This document shows positions 11,660 through 24,100 of a DNA stretch of 64,000 bases, one piece after another. How positions within the stretch are numbered: position 1 is the stretch's first letter; each line of letters begins with the position of its first letter. The stretch lies in assembly GCA_012934845.2 (NCBI GenBank), contig WNNJ02000108.1:248001-312000 (forward strand), given 5' to 3'. Under the pieces are notes generated by a model. It worked only from the letters and a program-made list of their open reading frames with translations. It was not told where the DNA came from and did not search any database. This stretch comes from Pomphorhynchus laevis (Eukaryota > Acanthocephala > Palaeacanthocephala > Echinorhynchida > Pomphorhynchidae). The translations under genes were made by a program, and so were the position numbers.

Positions 11660-12424
11660 AGGCGTCAATAGCAAAAAAAGCTAAAGACATTGGTTTCTCG
11701 TTTGCAAAAGCTAAGCTCTAACTATCATTTCTCTGTCTATTTCTTACTGCTATCAGAAACACGTTTCGTTTCTTGTGTTTTCATCTAAAAACATTTCCAG
11801 GTTCAAAAGGCACAATCTTATCTCAAATGTAAATGGCTTTGTATACTCGGTAATATTTTGCATCAAGCATCAAAATTATTCTCACACTATTTTACAATTC
11901 TATATTTCCTTGGTTAAAGTAAGAAAGCTGCTGACGTATTACAAAACTGCTAATGACATTGTATTTGTAAATGCTATTAACTATTTTGTTTTATTATTTT
12001 AGCAAATTTAATATTCAATTACCTTGTAAATGCATCTAATTATTTAATTTCTAATAAAGTACTGATAATTGGAATTTCGCCACTTCAAGTTTTTATGAAG
12101 ACATCTGCAATTATTGTGTAAATACGTTGCCTAGAAACAACAATTGTTTAATAAAATAAATGTTTCTTAGAACTTTTACAAACTATTCTTATCTGAGTTT
12201 TACCAAATATGCTTTAAAGATTATAATTTACATTGTGGTGACGCTGATTTTATTTTCAACAGAGTAGCTAACAACGCCTTTGTTATTATATTAAAGTGAT
12301 TTTCGTTAGCTAACTGCTTACACATGTGGAAAGCAACGAAACGTCGAGTATATTAAATAAAATATTGCTTGATATTTTTTATATTTTGTTTGATATTTTT
12401 GATGTTAACAGTTATGAACTGGAT
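11660..12424. other. AT-rich sequence with a possible retroelement tail
   Basis: Near 12337-12380 there is CGAAACGTCGAG followed by an AATAAAATATT run. This resembles the trailing region of some PLEs, but there is no attached coding sequence. Nothing else is recognisable. Confidence 0.25.
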
Positions 12425-12929
12425 ATGAAATATATGTTTAGATGCATTGATTATATATGCGGATTTAACTCTAATAATTGTTAGTCAAAAAGTGAACAAA
12501 TATAAATTCATGGATAAAATTGAATTAATAAAATCCTTTAATATTTTGATAAATCAAAATTATCAAAAAGTAGGGACGATATCTATATAATTTGGACGAT
12601 ATCCACATATTTTTGACGGAAATTGTTTTAATTTCTACGAAAGAATTCGTTTAACGGTTTTTAATTAATATTGGAAAGGTAATATTTAGTAAAACTTAAC
12701 TATGCTACTTTTTGATACATTGATGATATATGTGTATTTAATTCTAATAATTTTTATTCATAAAGTGAACAAATTTATCTAGAAAGCCTTATTCTTATAT
12801 ATGGATAAAATTGAATTATTAGAATCCTTAAATATTTTGATAAATCAAAATTATTTAAAAGTAGGGACATCTATATTTAGACAAGTAAAATGTGTTCCAA
12901 TGGGTTGTAATAGTAGCCCAATTATATGT
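12425..12929 (+). mobile_element. Scrambled PLE reverse-transcriptase fragments
   Basis: Short pieces of the AT-rich PLE family lie in a non-canonical order. The catalytic-loop segment (near 12430-12480 and again near 12716-12780) precedes the upstream segment encoding NQNYLKVGTSIFRQVK (near 12840-12895). The pieces are therefore rearranged and cannot be one element copy. They probably arose by nested insertion and deletion. Confidence 0.65.
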
Positions 12930-14165
12930 AGTTCATATGGTTCATATGTAGTGCGTTTAAATGTACATTAAAACCACTTTCTGTCTATATGAATAAAATA
13001 CTTAAAGTAATTAAAGCACACTTTAAAAAATATTGCAATGTAATCGAAATTACTACTGGTATAAAACACTATTTCAGAATTCTACAAAAGAATTTTTAGA
13101 ACAGACAAAAGGAATAAATTTGTCAAAATATAAATACATACGATTTTAGTACGCTTTATACAAATCTAGATTTAGTAGATATTAAAGAAGCGTTAGTAAA
13201 ATTAATTAATCTTATATTCGGAAAAAGATATACATATATATGTTATAATAATTATAACGCCTATCTAACAAAAATTAAACCATCAAGTAAATATAAATAT
13301 ATGGACAAAATTGAATTAATAGAAACAAAATTAATAAATCAAAATTATTTAAAAGTAGGGAAATCTATATTTAGACAAGTAAAAGGTGTTCCAATGGGTG
13401 GTAATAGTAGCCCAATTATAGCTGACTTATTTTTAAGCTTTATAGAATATGAATTTGTTCATAACTGTGTAAAAAATAAATCTAAATTATATAAATATAT
13501 GAAATATATGTTTCGATACATTGATGATATATGTGTATTTAATTCTATTAATTTTTATTCAATAAGCGAACAAATTTATCCCGGTAGCCTCGTTCTTAAT
13601 AAAACCAATATTAATGATAAAGAAGGTATATATCTTGATATGAGCATTAAATTAACATAAATTAAAACTACTATTAATTTATATCGTAAAGATGACATAT
13701 TTAAATTTACAAGAAACATATTTTTGCATGAGCATTCATGCATACCATATAATATAAAATATAATACATTAAATAATGAAATTTTAAGAATTGCAACAAT
13801 ATGTAATGATATTGGCTTTCTTCAAAATCATTTAAATAATTTAATAGATACATATTTTAAACTAGGTTACTATAAAAATAACATCAATCAGAAAATAGTA
13901 AAATATATAAATCAACACAATAATATTAAAAGTAAATGTTTAATCATTAACAAAAGATTTTTATGGATGGGTAATGAATGATATACTTTGTATTAGAATA
14001 AGCTACTAGATTATCAAATATAATCAGAGGAAATACGTCCTTATCACCTATTTGGCACCGCTATTATGTTGGGTAGAGGAATATGGGCCGAAACCTGATA
14101 GCAAATCAGTTCATCCTGATGACCTCTCATCCGGAGAGGTCATCAGGAAGACCTCTCCGGATGAT
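12930..14165 (+). mobile_element. PLE copy, most of the reverse transcriptase, plus strand
   Basis: This is the longest plus-strand copy of the AT-rich PLE family. It begins within the fingers region (LKPLSVYMNKILKVIKAHF, near 12970). It continues through VKGVPMGGNSSPIIADLF (13379-13432) and the catalytic FRYIDDICVF (about 13511-13540), and ends with the thumb and terminal stop near 13981. The reading frame is interrupted in several places. No endonuclease follows; the family tail with GGGCCGAAACCTGATAG does. The tail ends in a perfect 13-bp inverted repeat (14115-14147). The GVPMGG and YIDD motifs are typical of PLE reverse transcriptases. Confidence 0.85.
14115..14147. repeat. Perfect hairpin at the end of a PLE tail
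   Basis: CCTGATGACCTCT at 14115-14127 is followed after a seven-base loop by its exact complement at 14135-14147. In other copies only the left arm is present. Confidence 0.9.
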
Positions 14166-14227
14166 AAATATGTTTAATACATATTTATTATCAAAGAGAA
14201 AGGTTAAACTACGTTACCCTAAAAATT

Positions 14228-14415
14228 AATTCAAACAGAAAATAGTAAAATATATGAATCAAGACAATAATATTAAAAATAAATATAAACTCCTAAGCGG
14301 GAAATATTTATTAATGGATAATAAACAATATGCTTTGTATTATAATAAGGTACTTTAGATAATCAAATTTAATCAGAGGAAAAACGTTATTAGCATTTAT
14401 TTGGCCCCTTAAATA
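14228..14415 (+). mobile_element. PLE 3'-end fragment
   Basis: This piece matches the last codons of the PLE reverse transcriptase (KIVKYMNQDNNIKNKYKL) and the start of the 3' tail up to TATTTGGCCCCT. It breaks off before the GAAAC box. Confidence 0.7.
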
Positions 14416-15065
14416 TATTCTTTTGTCACCTACGCTCTTAAGCTTTTTTTGTTTTAAAAACTATTTTCGGAATTTCATATTTTTAAGGCAAATTTTATTC
14501 GCATAAGTTTATGCGTTTATAACAAAAGCATTTAACAGAAATTGCCTTTATTAATTATCTGTCTTTCATTACTTTAAGTAATTCACCAAATTCACAAGAT
14601 CATCAAATTATTGAGATCATTCCATCGTATATAAATTTAGTCTTCTAAGACCTATTAAAAATATTAACATATTTAATATTATATAGATAATTCTACAAAA
14701 AAGTATTGTTATATTGCACTTGAAGATTTTATAAAATATAGTACAAATTTGATATACATCTGAATATCTTTTGACCTGGTTTTGATAACGAATATCGTGT
14801 GCTGTTTAAATATTGAATATTTAAGCAACACTAAAATATATTGAATATTGTAATATTTTATATAATATATATAATATATATTAATATATATCGAGGTTTT
14901 TAAAGCTTCACTTTCTGATAGTGATTTATTTCCATATTATAAATATCGGTTGTAATTATTTAGAATTATTTGATTTATAAATATTTAAAATAAAATTATT
15001 AATTGCAAATACATCATTTTTTTCTAAAAGAAATTAACTCATGATTTTTACCGATTTTTGTGAAG
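14416..15065. other. AT-rich sequence upstream of the first detected LARP1 exon
   Basis: Presumably this is intron or 5' region of LARP1. An ATG at 15041 opens only a ten-codon frame and does not join the LARP1 frame. I found no promoter motif or first exon that I could support. Confidence 0.3.
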
Positions 15066-15131
15066 GAAGGTAACAGATCAGCGTCATCTCTAAACGAATG
15101 TGATTGGCCCCAACTGTCTCACACCACAACT
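15066..15131 (+). CDS. LARP1: LARP1 exon (N-terminal DWPQL segment)
   Basis: The exon encodes [18 protein letters not shown], matching the conserved tryptophan-proline-x-leucine segment near the N-terminus of LARP1. The donor is GTAATG at 15132, followed by a 47-base intron. The 5' edge is uncertain: AG at 15064-15065 and AG at 15075-15076 are both possible acceptors, and no in-frame ATG exists upstream. At least one earlier exon must therefore exist. Confidence 0.6.
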
Positions 15132-18100
15132 GTAATGTTGTTTCGATAGCTTGTTTAATTATTATTTTTAAACTATAGCGGCGTTCTGCTAGGAATACCG
15201 CAGAAGTGCAAACTAGTGGAGAAGACTATCGTTTCCGTCAATATCGCGATTCTAATCAACAACAACATCAACATCAAATGAGAAAGCGTATGTTTTAAAA
15301 CTCAGTGTTTACTCTCAAAACTTTTTAAATTACATTTTTATTTCAATCTTGATGATGATAGCAGAAGCTATCGAAATATTGTACTCTTAAATAAGGGAAA
15401 ATATTTTCTTCTTTGTTTATTTAAAACTATCTTTACTGTCTGAGGCACATTAATTCAACAGGTGTTCTAAAGCTTTGACTTAATACATAGTATTTATCAG
15501 CTTACTTTTGAATTTTTAGTTTAAAATAGTGATTTACATCGCACTAAAATTGTACGAATTGACCTTTAAATCATTGATGTATTCTCATTAATGTTGCTTT
15601 ACTCCCGCATCAATCATGAGCTGTTACTTCATCGAACTGTACTTGACCGACATAGTCCATTGATGTTGCAATGCCGTTTGTATTTTGTATCAATATAAAT
15701 CTAATTAATTTTGTATGTAAATTAATATTTTCGGTTTCAGCTAATAATGGCTGTTTTGCTAATAAAGCTGTGCGTAGTTCTGTAATATATGCGGAGATTG
15801 CAATTGCTGATATCAAATAAAATCAAAGAAGTTTATTGTTAATGATGAACATTTAACAATTAGACGATAACGATTTGCAAAACTATGTTATCTCTATTTT
15901 ACCTTTCATATTTTATGATATGTAAATGTTTATTTTCCCGCATTAAATGTTAATTTCCATTCACAGTAAATCGTATAAATAATTATAGTAATTCTCTTTT
16001 ATTTTTATTGCTTTGTGGATTTCATCTCAAAAATAGCGATTGCTTACTTCAGATTCTCTTATAAACTTATAATTCGATCAATTAATTAAACATTGTTATA
16101 AAAACAATGAAAGTTCATAATTATGCATCAAAAAGACTGCCCGCGTTGTCGTATGCATTGCGGTGTAGATCCTCGTGAGAAGACGCCATGTCAGAACTTT
16201 TTAGTGCTGTCTTCAAATAAGCCGCACTCTGAGCTTGAGAAGGATGTGGTGAGCCGATTGAAGATTAAATCAAAACTCAATAACATCAAGCAGAAAATAG
16301 TAAAATATATAAATCAACACAATAATATAAAGAATAAATTTAAACTCTTAAGTGGCAAATTTTTATGGATGGATAATAAATAATATACTTTGTATTATAA
16401 TAAGATACTAGATAGTTTTATCAGAGGAAATACATCATTAGCATGCATTTGGCCCCGCTGCTATGTGGGGTAGAGGAGTTAGGGACTGAAACCTGATAGC
16501 ATAGCAGTTTCTCCTGATGACCTCTAATCCTTATTCTGATACATAGTTTGTTATCTATTAGTCAATTCATAAAAATTGATTTTTATTTTTAATTTCAGTT
16601 TATAATTCATCTTGATATAAATTATATAAAATCTTAAAACAATTATTTATTATTAATTAATTTTTTATTAGTCAGATTTGCTTCAATCGGTATTTCAATT
16701 CACAATTTTGTCTCTTAGTAACTTAAAGTCATATACGTAAAGTTGATACTTAAAGATTTTTATACTTTGAGTCGCATACTTTTTATTAATCCTTTTAAGT
16801 TTGTCAAATTTTTCACATGTCTATTTCGATTTAGCCGATAAACACAAATGGATGCCACTGGAGATGGAATTTCCGCAACACCAGCAGCATCGAAATTTTC
16901 ATTATATTCGTGGTAACGATCATTTTGATCAACATCAGCAGAATATTGAAAGATCACATTCTGAATCAGGTTCTATGTTACCATATTTTGTCATAATTTT
17001 GCTTCTATCTTTAATAGATCATAGGCGGTTTTATTCAGGTAATCGCTTCAGAGGAAGGAAATCCCGAGGTAGTGCCATCGGAGGTGGTAATTCCGCAAAC
17101 TATCAAAATAATAATCAGGGAAACTATCGTAGCGCACCTAGTCGAAGAATTCGTAACAATACTTCAAGTAATTACGCTAATCGTGGCGATCGTCGTAACC
17201 GAAATTATAATCTCCGTGAATTTGTTTATGATCGCGGTTCTGTGTTTCCTGAAGACATACCATTTGTTCTTCCAATGTATCATGATCCAAACACGTATCA
17301 ATACTTTACCGCTCGTCCACAACTCTCTTCACCTATTGACATCATACCACCAGCTAGGTTTGACACACAACCGCAAATGCAATTTTTGTACGGTCCACCT
17401 CCTCCCCAACTTGCTGGTCCTCCACCGTGTGAATTGTTCCCACATTGTCTTCCGTATTTGAACACACCAGAATCTACCAAGTTTGATTATCAACCTCTTC
17501 CTCAAGATTTGATTGATAAAATATGCCGTCAAGTGTAAGCTAACTTATTGACTTTTTAATTAAAGCCTAATTTGTTTTGTTGCAAGTTAGCGATTTATCT
17601 AATATCGTCAATATTAAATATTTGAAATTAACGTCGATACTGAATTTAAATAATTTTTGCTTTTGAACTATTGACTAGTGAAGAAATGCAATTTTGCAAT
17701 TTATTAAATACAAATACATAATTGATTGTTCTCATTTAAGTGGAATGCTAAATATTTTAGTTAATTTCCATCGATTGTATTTTACGATTTATTTTGGTTT
17801 ATAAACATTATATTAGGTATATAAGCTTTTAAATAGTTGATAATGATCTATTATTGATGAAGAATTTTGGAGCTGGATCAAAGAAAAGAAGATTTTTTAT
17901 TCGATATTTCGCTAACCTCTGTTAACATCTTTAGAAAATTACAAAATTTAGTAATTTGTAAATTATCTAAATAAATGGCTTTAATTTTCTGTAAAAATGA
18001 CCTTTTTCGTTCAAAGCCCTGTATACATAATAATCTATATATTTAGAATATTTGATAATGATCCATTACGTATAAAGAATTATCGGAGTTGGATAAGAAC

Positions 18101-21100
18101 AAAGGGAGAATTTTATTCGAAATTTCGCTAACCTCTGTTAGCATCTTCAAAAAATTACAAAATTTAGTAATTTATAAATTATCTAAATAAATGGCTATAA
18201 TTTTCTGTAAAAACGGCCATTTTCGATCAAAGCCCTGTATACGTAATAATCTATATATTTAGAATATTTGATAATGATCAATTATTGATAAAGAATTTGA
18301 AGTAAGAGAACTGTATTGTTTTAATAAAATCTTCAGTGTAATTGCGATGTATGTAATTATATAGTATTATCTTTTTAAATCATCTTTACTGATTACAGCT
18401 TGACTTATTAAATACAAAGTAATTTAATAATTATATTAAATAATTATATTATTTAATATAATTTAATAATTAATTTAATAATTATATTAAAAATTCTAAT
18501 TTTTTTGCCATTTTAATAACAACGAATTAATTTGCTTTGTTAATTTTTTAGAGAGTACTACTTCAGTGATGAAAATCTCGCGAAGGACTCATATCTTAAC
18601 GAAAGGTTGGATGAAAACGGTCGCGCAGATTTAGGTCTAATATCCACTTTTTATCGCATGCGTGCTTTGACATCGGATATTTCATTTATCGAACGAGTAA
18701 GTGTAGAAATAAAATTTGTATTGTTCGCAAATCATTATATAAAAAGTGTTATAAATACTAATATCCTTGATATTAACATTTAAAAGGATGATTTATTTAT
18801 CTTCCGTTTCTTTATTTCTATAGATACCTCGTGATACCCTGGTATATTCGTATCATTGATAAATTAACATAATTTACTCTGTTCATTATTGTATGTTAAC
18901 ATTAATTATCGAATTAACAAAAATAAATGTTCACAAATTAAAGCAATGCAGTTCTATTTGTCACTGAATTCTTCAGTTACATAATAAAAATATACGCTTT
19001 TCAACGCTCTTTATACGTTTAATATTTTGGAGCTATATCAGAGTTATCTTTTGCCTGTCTTTTACATTGTAATTACATCCAAATTAAACAACTAGTCAGT
19101 TTTAATTGTTTATCTGACTCTTAGTGAAGTTTCATTTTTTGGTTTTCTGTCTGAGGCACATTAATTCAACAGGTGTTCTAAAGCTTTGACTTAATACGTA
19201 GTATTTATCAGCTTACTTTTGAATTTTTAGTTTAAAATAGTGATTTACATCGCACTAAAATTGTACGAATTGACCTTTAAATCATTGATGTATTCTCATT
19301 AATGTTGCTTTACTCCCGCATCAATCATGAGCTGTTACTTCGTCGAACTGTACTTGACCGACATAGTCCATTGATGTTGCAATGCCGTTCGTATTCTGTA
19401 TCAATATAAATCTAATTAATTTTGTATGTAAATTAATATTTTCGGTTTCAGCTAATAATGGCTGTTTTGCTAATAAAGCTGTGCGTAGTTCTGTAATATA
19501 TGCGGAGATTGCAATTGCTGATATCAAATAAAATCAAAGAAGTTTATTGTTAATGATGAACATTTAACAATTAGACGATAATGATTTGCAAAACTATGTT
19601 ATCTCTATTTTACCTTTCATATTTTATGATATGTAAATGTTTATTTTCCCGCATTAAATGTTAATTTCCATTCACAGTAAATCGTATAAATAATTATAGT
19701 AATTCTCTTTTATTTTTATTGCTTTGTGGATTTCATCTCAAAAATAGCGATTGCTTACTTCAGATTCTCTTATAAACTTATAATTCGATCAATTAATTAA
19801 ACATTGTTATAAAAACAATGAAAGTTCATAATTATGCATCAAAAAGACTGCCCGCGTTGTCGTATGCATTGCGGTGTAGATCCTCGTGAGAAGACGCCAT
19901 GTCAGAACTTTTTAGTGCTGTCTTCAAATAAGCCGCACTCTGAGCTTGAGAAGGATGTGGTGAGCCGATTGAAGATTAAATCAAAACTCGATGTAATTCC
20001 GTTTACATTTAATAGGTGTGTCTCGGAATAGTTTATAGTAGATCTGTTGGGTTTATTCACGCCTAAAGAACTTTAATTATGTAAAGTTTAATATTAAGAT
20101 TCTACAATTAACACCATGATTAAGCGCTCGAATCAACCCTATGCTAGTTTTTGAAGTTGGCTCTATTTCCACCCCAGCAGGTTTTGAATCGGTTGCAAGG
20201 ATGATTCGGAAGCAAAATTGTTTCTTTTACAAAAGGTCATATTATATTTAAGAAAATTAAGTCATTTTATTTATAACAAATTATTATGATTGGATCAAAT
20301 TTAGATCAAATTTAGATCACATTTTTATTATAATATTAAAATAGATATGACTTTAAGTCTTGCGCTCAACGGATAAAGTTAATTAGTAAATTGTGAATAT
20401 TAATGGTAAAACAATTAAATGATTGTTGCACACTTTTTATTAACGTGTTTTTTATACTTAACTTTCTCAAAACCAATAATATATCCATGTTCTGAAGGCT
20501 TTAAGTTACAGTAGCACAGTTGAAGTTGTCAATGGTCGAGTTGGTCGCAAACAACCGGTACAAAGTACCCTTGACCCCAACGTACCGGAATTCTGCCCTG
20601 GAAAGCCGTGGCGTAGGTCTTTAATATGTTTTATTCATGTTATGACTTGTTTTGCTCAGCTGGACTTAATTTATTGGTGTCTGCAGACGAACAGCGTGAA
20701 GACGACGCGAACGATCCCGATAAATGGCATGACACAGAACTCTGCAAACTAGAAAGAATTAAAACATTGGTATGAGTTTTTTTAGTAACATCGTCATTTT
20801 ATTATGCTGATTTTTTAATTCAATAGTCTATAAGTGAAAGTAGTCACAAAGGGACTGATAATTCAGCAAATGCTTCGTGTCCAGACCAAACCGATGACTG
20901 GTAATTTGTTATTTAGTTTCGCTAATTTAATTTTATTTGCAATGTTTAGACGAATACGTTTTGATTTTTTCTCTTTAAAGGCCGTTGGAGCCGTTAATAC
21001 ACATAATAGTTGCAGTTATTAATAGATACAAATGTCGATATTTCAAGATAATGATTTTTAGTGAAACTAATCTTCACTATATTCTCCTAAATGTTGCTCG

Positions 21101-24100
21101 TTATTGATGTCTAAATATTGAAGTTGTACCAAAACTACAAATTTTATTTTATACTTTATGAAACAGTGTATGTTATTGAATTATGTTGTTTGTTCATCAA
21201 ATGAAGTCACGGTATGCGTATCATTTATTTTCAACAAATTGTTTCATTTTATTTTTGTAACTTATAAAATGGATGTACGATCCTTAAACATTTGTGAAAT
21301 CTTATTTAATTGGTAACTTAATTTGACAATTAGAGTGATCGTAGCAATTTTCTATTTTTTAAGAAGTTTATGAGATTTTAATTTTTTTAGCTCTTTATTA
21401 GTATTTTATTTATTAGTATTTTCTTAGATATTGCAGGTTTTATTATTGTTTTCAAAATAATAAGATTTATTTTTGGTTTCTAAATTTGCTAAAGCTTTTT
21501 AGTAGTTTCTAAGTTTTATTTGTTAGTATTTTTTAAATATTTAGTTATTTAATTGTTTTCGATGTTTTGTTTTTAATGATATATATATGATTTTAGTTTT
21601 TCGTTTATTTATTACTATTCTTTTCGATATTGTAATATATTTGAAAGTTTTTAATAAATTTTATTATTTTCAGTGTTTTAAAATTGTTATAACTTATTTA
21701 TTTCTAATTTTTAGTTTTTATTAGATTTCTTTTTAATATAGTTTTTATTTATAGTTTTTTTTCTTTTCAATAGTTTTTATTATATTTCGTTTTAATTATT
21801 TGATTCTTATCGAATTAATGAAAACGTTTTATTAGTTTTTTGTTTTATTCATTGGTATTCTATTGATATTTTTCTAGTTATTTAATTGTAATCGAATTAT
21901 ATTATTTTCGATGTATTAAAAAATTTAAAACTTTTTAGTAGCTTATAGTTTTTCGTTTCTTATTTGTATTTTTTTCGATATTTTTTGTTATTTAATTGTT
22001 TTCGAACTAATTTTATGTTCGAGGGTTCTAAAAATTATTAAAACTTTTTATTAGTTTCTTGTTCGTTTATTTATTAGTATTCTTTTCGGTATTTTTATTT
22101 AATTGTTTTCGAGGGTTATAAAAATTGTGTAAACTTTTTATTGGTTTCTCTAGTTTTTCGTTTTGTATTAGTATTCTTTTCGATATTTTTAATTATTTAA
22201 TTTTGTTCGAATTTTATTTTTTCGATGTATTAAAAATTGTTGAAACTTTTTATTGGTTTCTAGTTTTTCGTTTTATATTAGGATTCTTTTCGATATTTTG
22301 GGCTTGTCGATATTTTCGAATCATTCTAGAGCCCATCCTCATCTATTATATTAGTGTCATTTGGGATGATTTTCTCGGTGCAGAATTTTAGCAAGTTAGA
22401 TAAAGGAAAATGGTTGTTTTGGAATAAATTTGAAGAATTTTTTGTAGAATTCAACAGTAATAGCTGCTCTGTTTTATAGAAACTCTATGTCAGTCTACTA
22501 TCTGGATCGTTGTCAGCTTCTACTCGCACGTGCTTTCATATCTCTATTCTCAATGGGATGCTCGATTTTCGCATGATGACTATGCGCAAAGCTAATAACC
22601 GTTACATTTGCAGTTAGATCGGATGCAGCCGAATGAGCGTGGACGTTGTGTTCTATTCAGAGCTTACATTCACGGTTATCATGACAAAATTTGTGGCTAT
22701 GTTTTTGAAGTTCCACGCGGATCAATAAATTGTCTGCGCATATTGCGAAAAACTTTTAAAGATCTGTTTCGCATTTTAAATTGCATGGAGATAATTCGTT
22801 TTCATTTATCGACAAACGCTTGTTGTTCTCTTGATTTGTTATTGTCTTATTGTAGTTATTTAATTTATTTCTTCCCATCGTTAAGAAATGACAGTGGGTT
22901 AATAAAACTTCTCAGGTTAGTATTCATTTCAATATTATTAGTTATTTAATTGTTTTCGAATTAATTTTATTATTTTCGATGTTTCTGAATTTTTATGTTA
23001 TTTATTAATTTCTAGTTTTTCATTTTATTGGTATTCTTTCGATATTGTAATTTATTTGAAAGGTTACAAATTAATTTTATTTCGAAGGTTCTAAAATTAT
23101 TAAAACTCTATTAGTCTCTAGTTCGCTTATTTATTAGAATTCTTTTCGATGTATTCAATTATTTATCAAAAAATTTCATTTTCTAAAAAATGTTGCTTTC
23201 GAACTAATTTTATTAGTTTCTAGTTTTCTTATTTTTATGTTATTTATTAGTTTCTAGATTTTCGTTTTATTCATTGGTATTCTTTTGATATTTATAGTTA
23301 TTTAAGTGCAGTTGAATATTTTTTATTTTCGATACAATTAATTAGTCATTATTTAGTAGATTTTAAGTTACATGTTCTAACTTTTATTATTAGAGATCTT
23401 TTATATGTTTGCTATAATATTTTAATAAATATATATTTAATATAACATTATATTAATATATATTGTAATATATTTAATATAACATTATATATAACTATCT
23501 ATTTTATTATCTTTATTAATGAAAAGTTTGAGTTTGTTAATTATTGTTGGCTATCCTTGATTAATGGTTTTTATATTTTATTATTGTTAAATAGTTCTCT
23601 TTTTTATTTAATTTTTTATAGTTTTTATTATTATTTTATTATAATCAATTTGATTGTTTTATAATTCTTAATAACATCTACAACGTCAGAAGACTAAATC
23701 TTATATGCAGCAATGTTTCTTTCTCCTTTTTTATTATGCAATGTCGCAATGCAATATTAAATGTAACTTTGTTCAGAATTGGTATGCTTATTGCATGAAT
23801 TATCATTAAAATACGTCTTTTGAACTATTCATAATTATAAATTCTTAGAATTATTTTAGTTGAGTTATGGAAAAATGTTAACTGAACGTCATTTATCCAA
23901 CTGCAGTGTTTAATAATATTTAATTAAGAATTTTTTGATTTATTAAACTTTGAAAAGATATAATAGATCTACAATGTACATAAGAAGTGTACCTTGTAGT
24001 GATTCCTATGTAAAAATATTCGATAAATTCAACTATTGATGGTATTATTATTGTACACGCATACGTCGTTTGTTAGTTTGCGACATGTTTCATGTCAATT

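Noticed and set aside
12337-12380. CGAAACGTCGAG followed by AATAAAATATT as a PLE 3' end
   Set aside because: There is no attached coding or other family sequence, so the match is too short to call an element.
16970-17017. Hydrophobic segment [13 protein letters not shown] within the LARP1 reading frame, suggesting a membrane helix
   Set aside because: It is the in-frame translation of a 48-base intron with GT and TAATAG ends. Removing it joins conserved LARP1 sequence in phase.
20991-21090. Additional LARP1 exon beginning CCGTTGGAGCCG after TTTAAAG
   Set aside because: It has an acceptable acceptor and phase but no credible donor, and the translation ([17 protein letters not shown]) does not resemble LARP1.
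22125-22391. Phe-rich open frame, also at 25335-25652
   Set aside because: It is a low-complexity translation of the T-rich 242-bp repeat, present in two intron copies and without homology.
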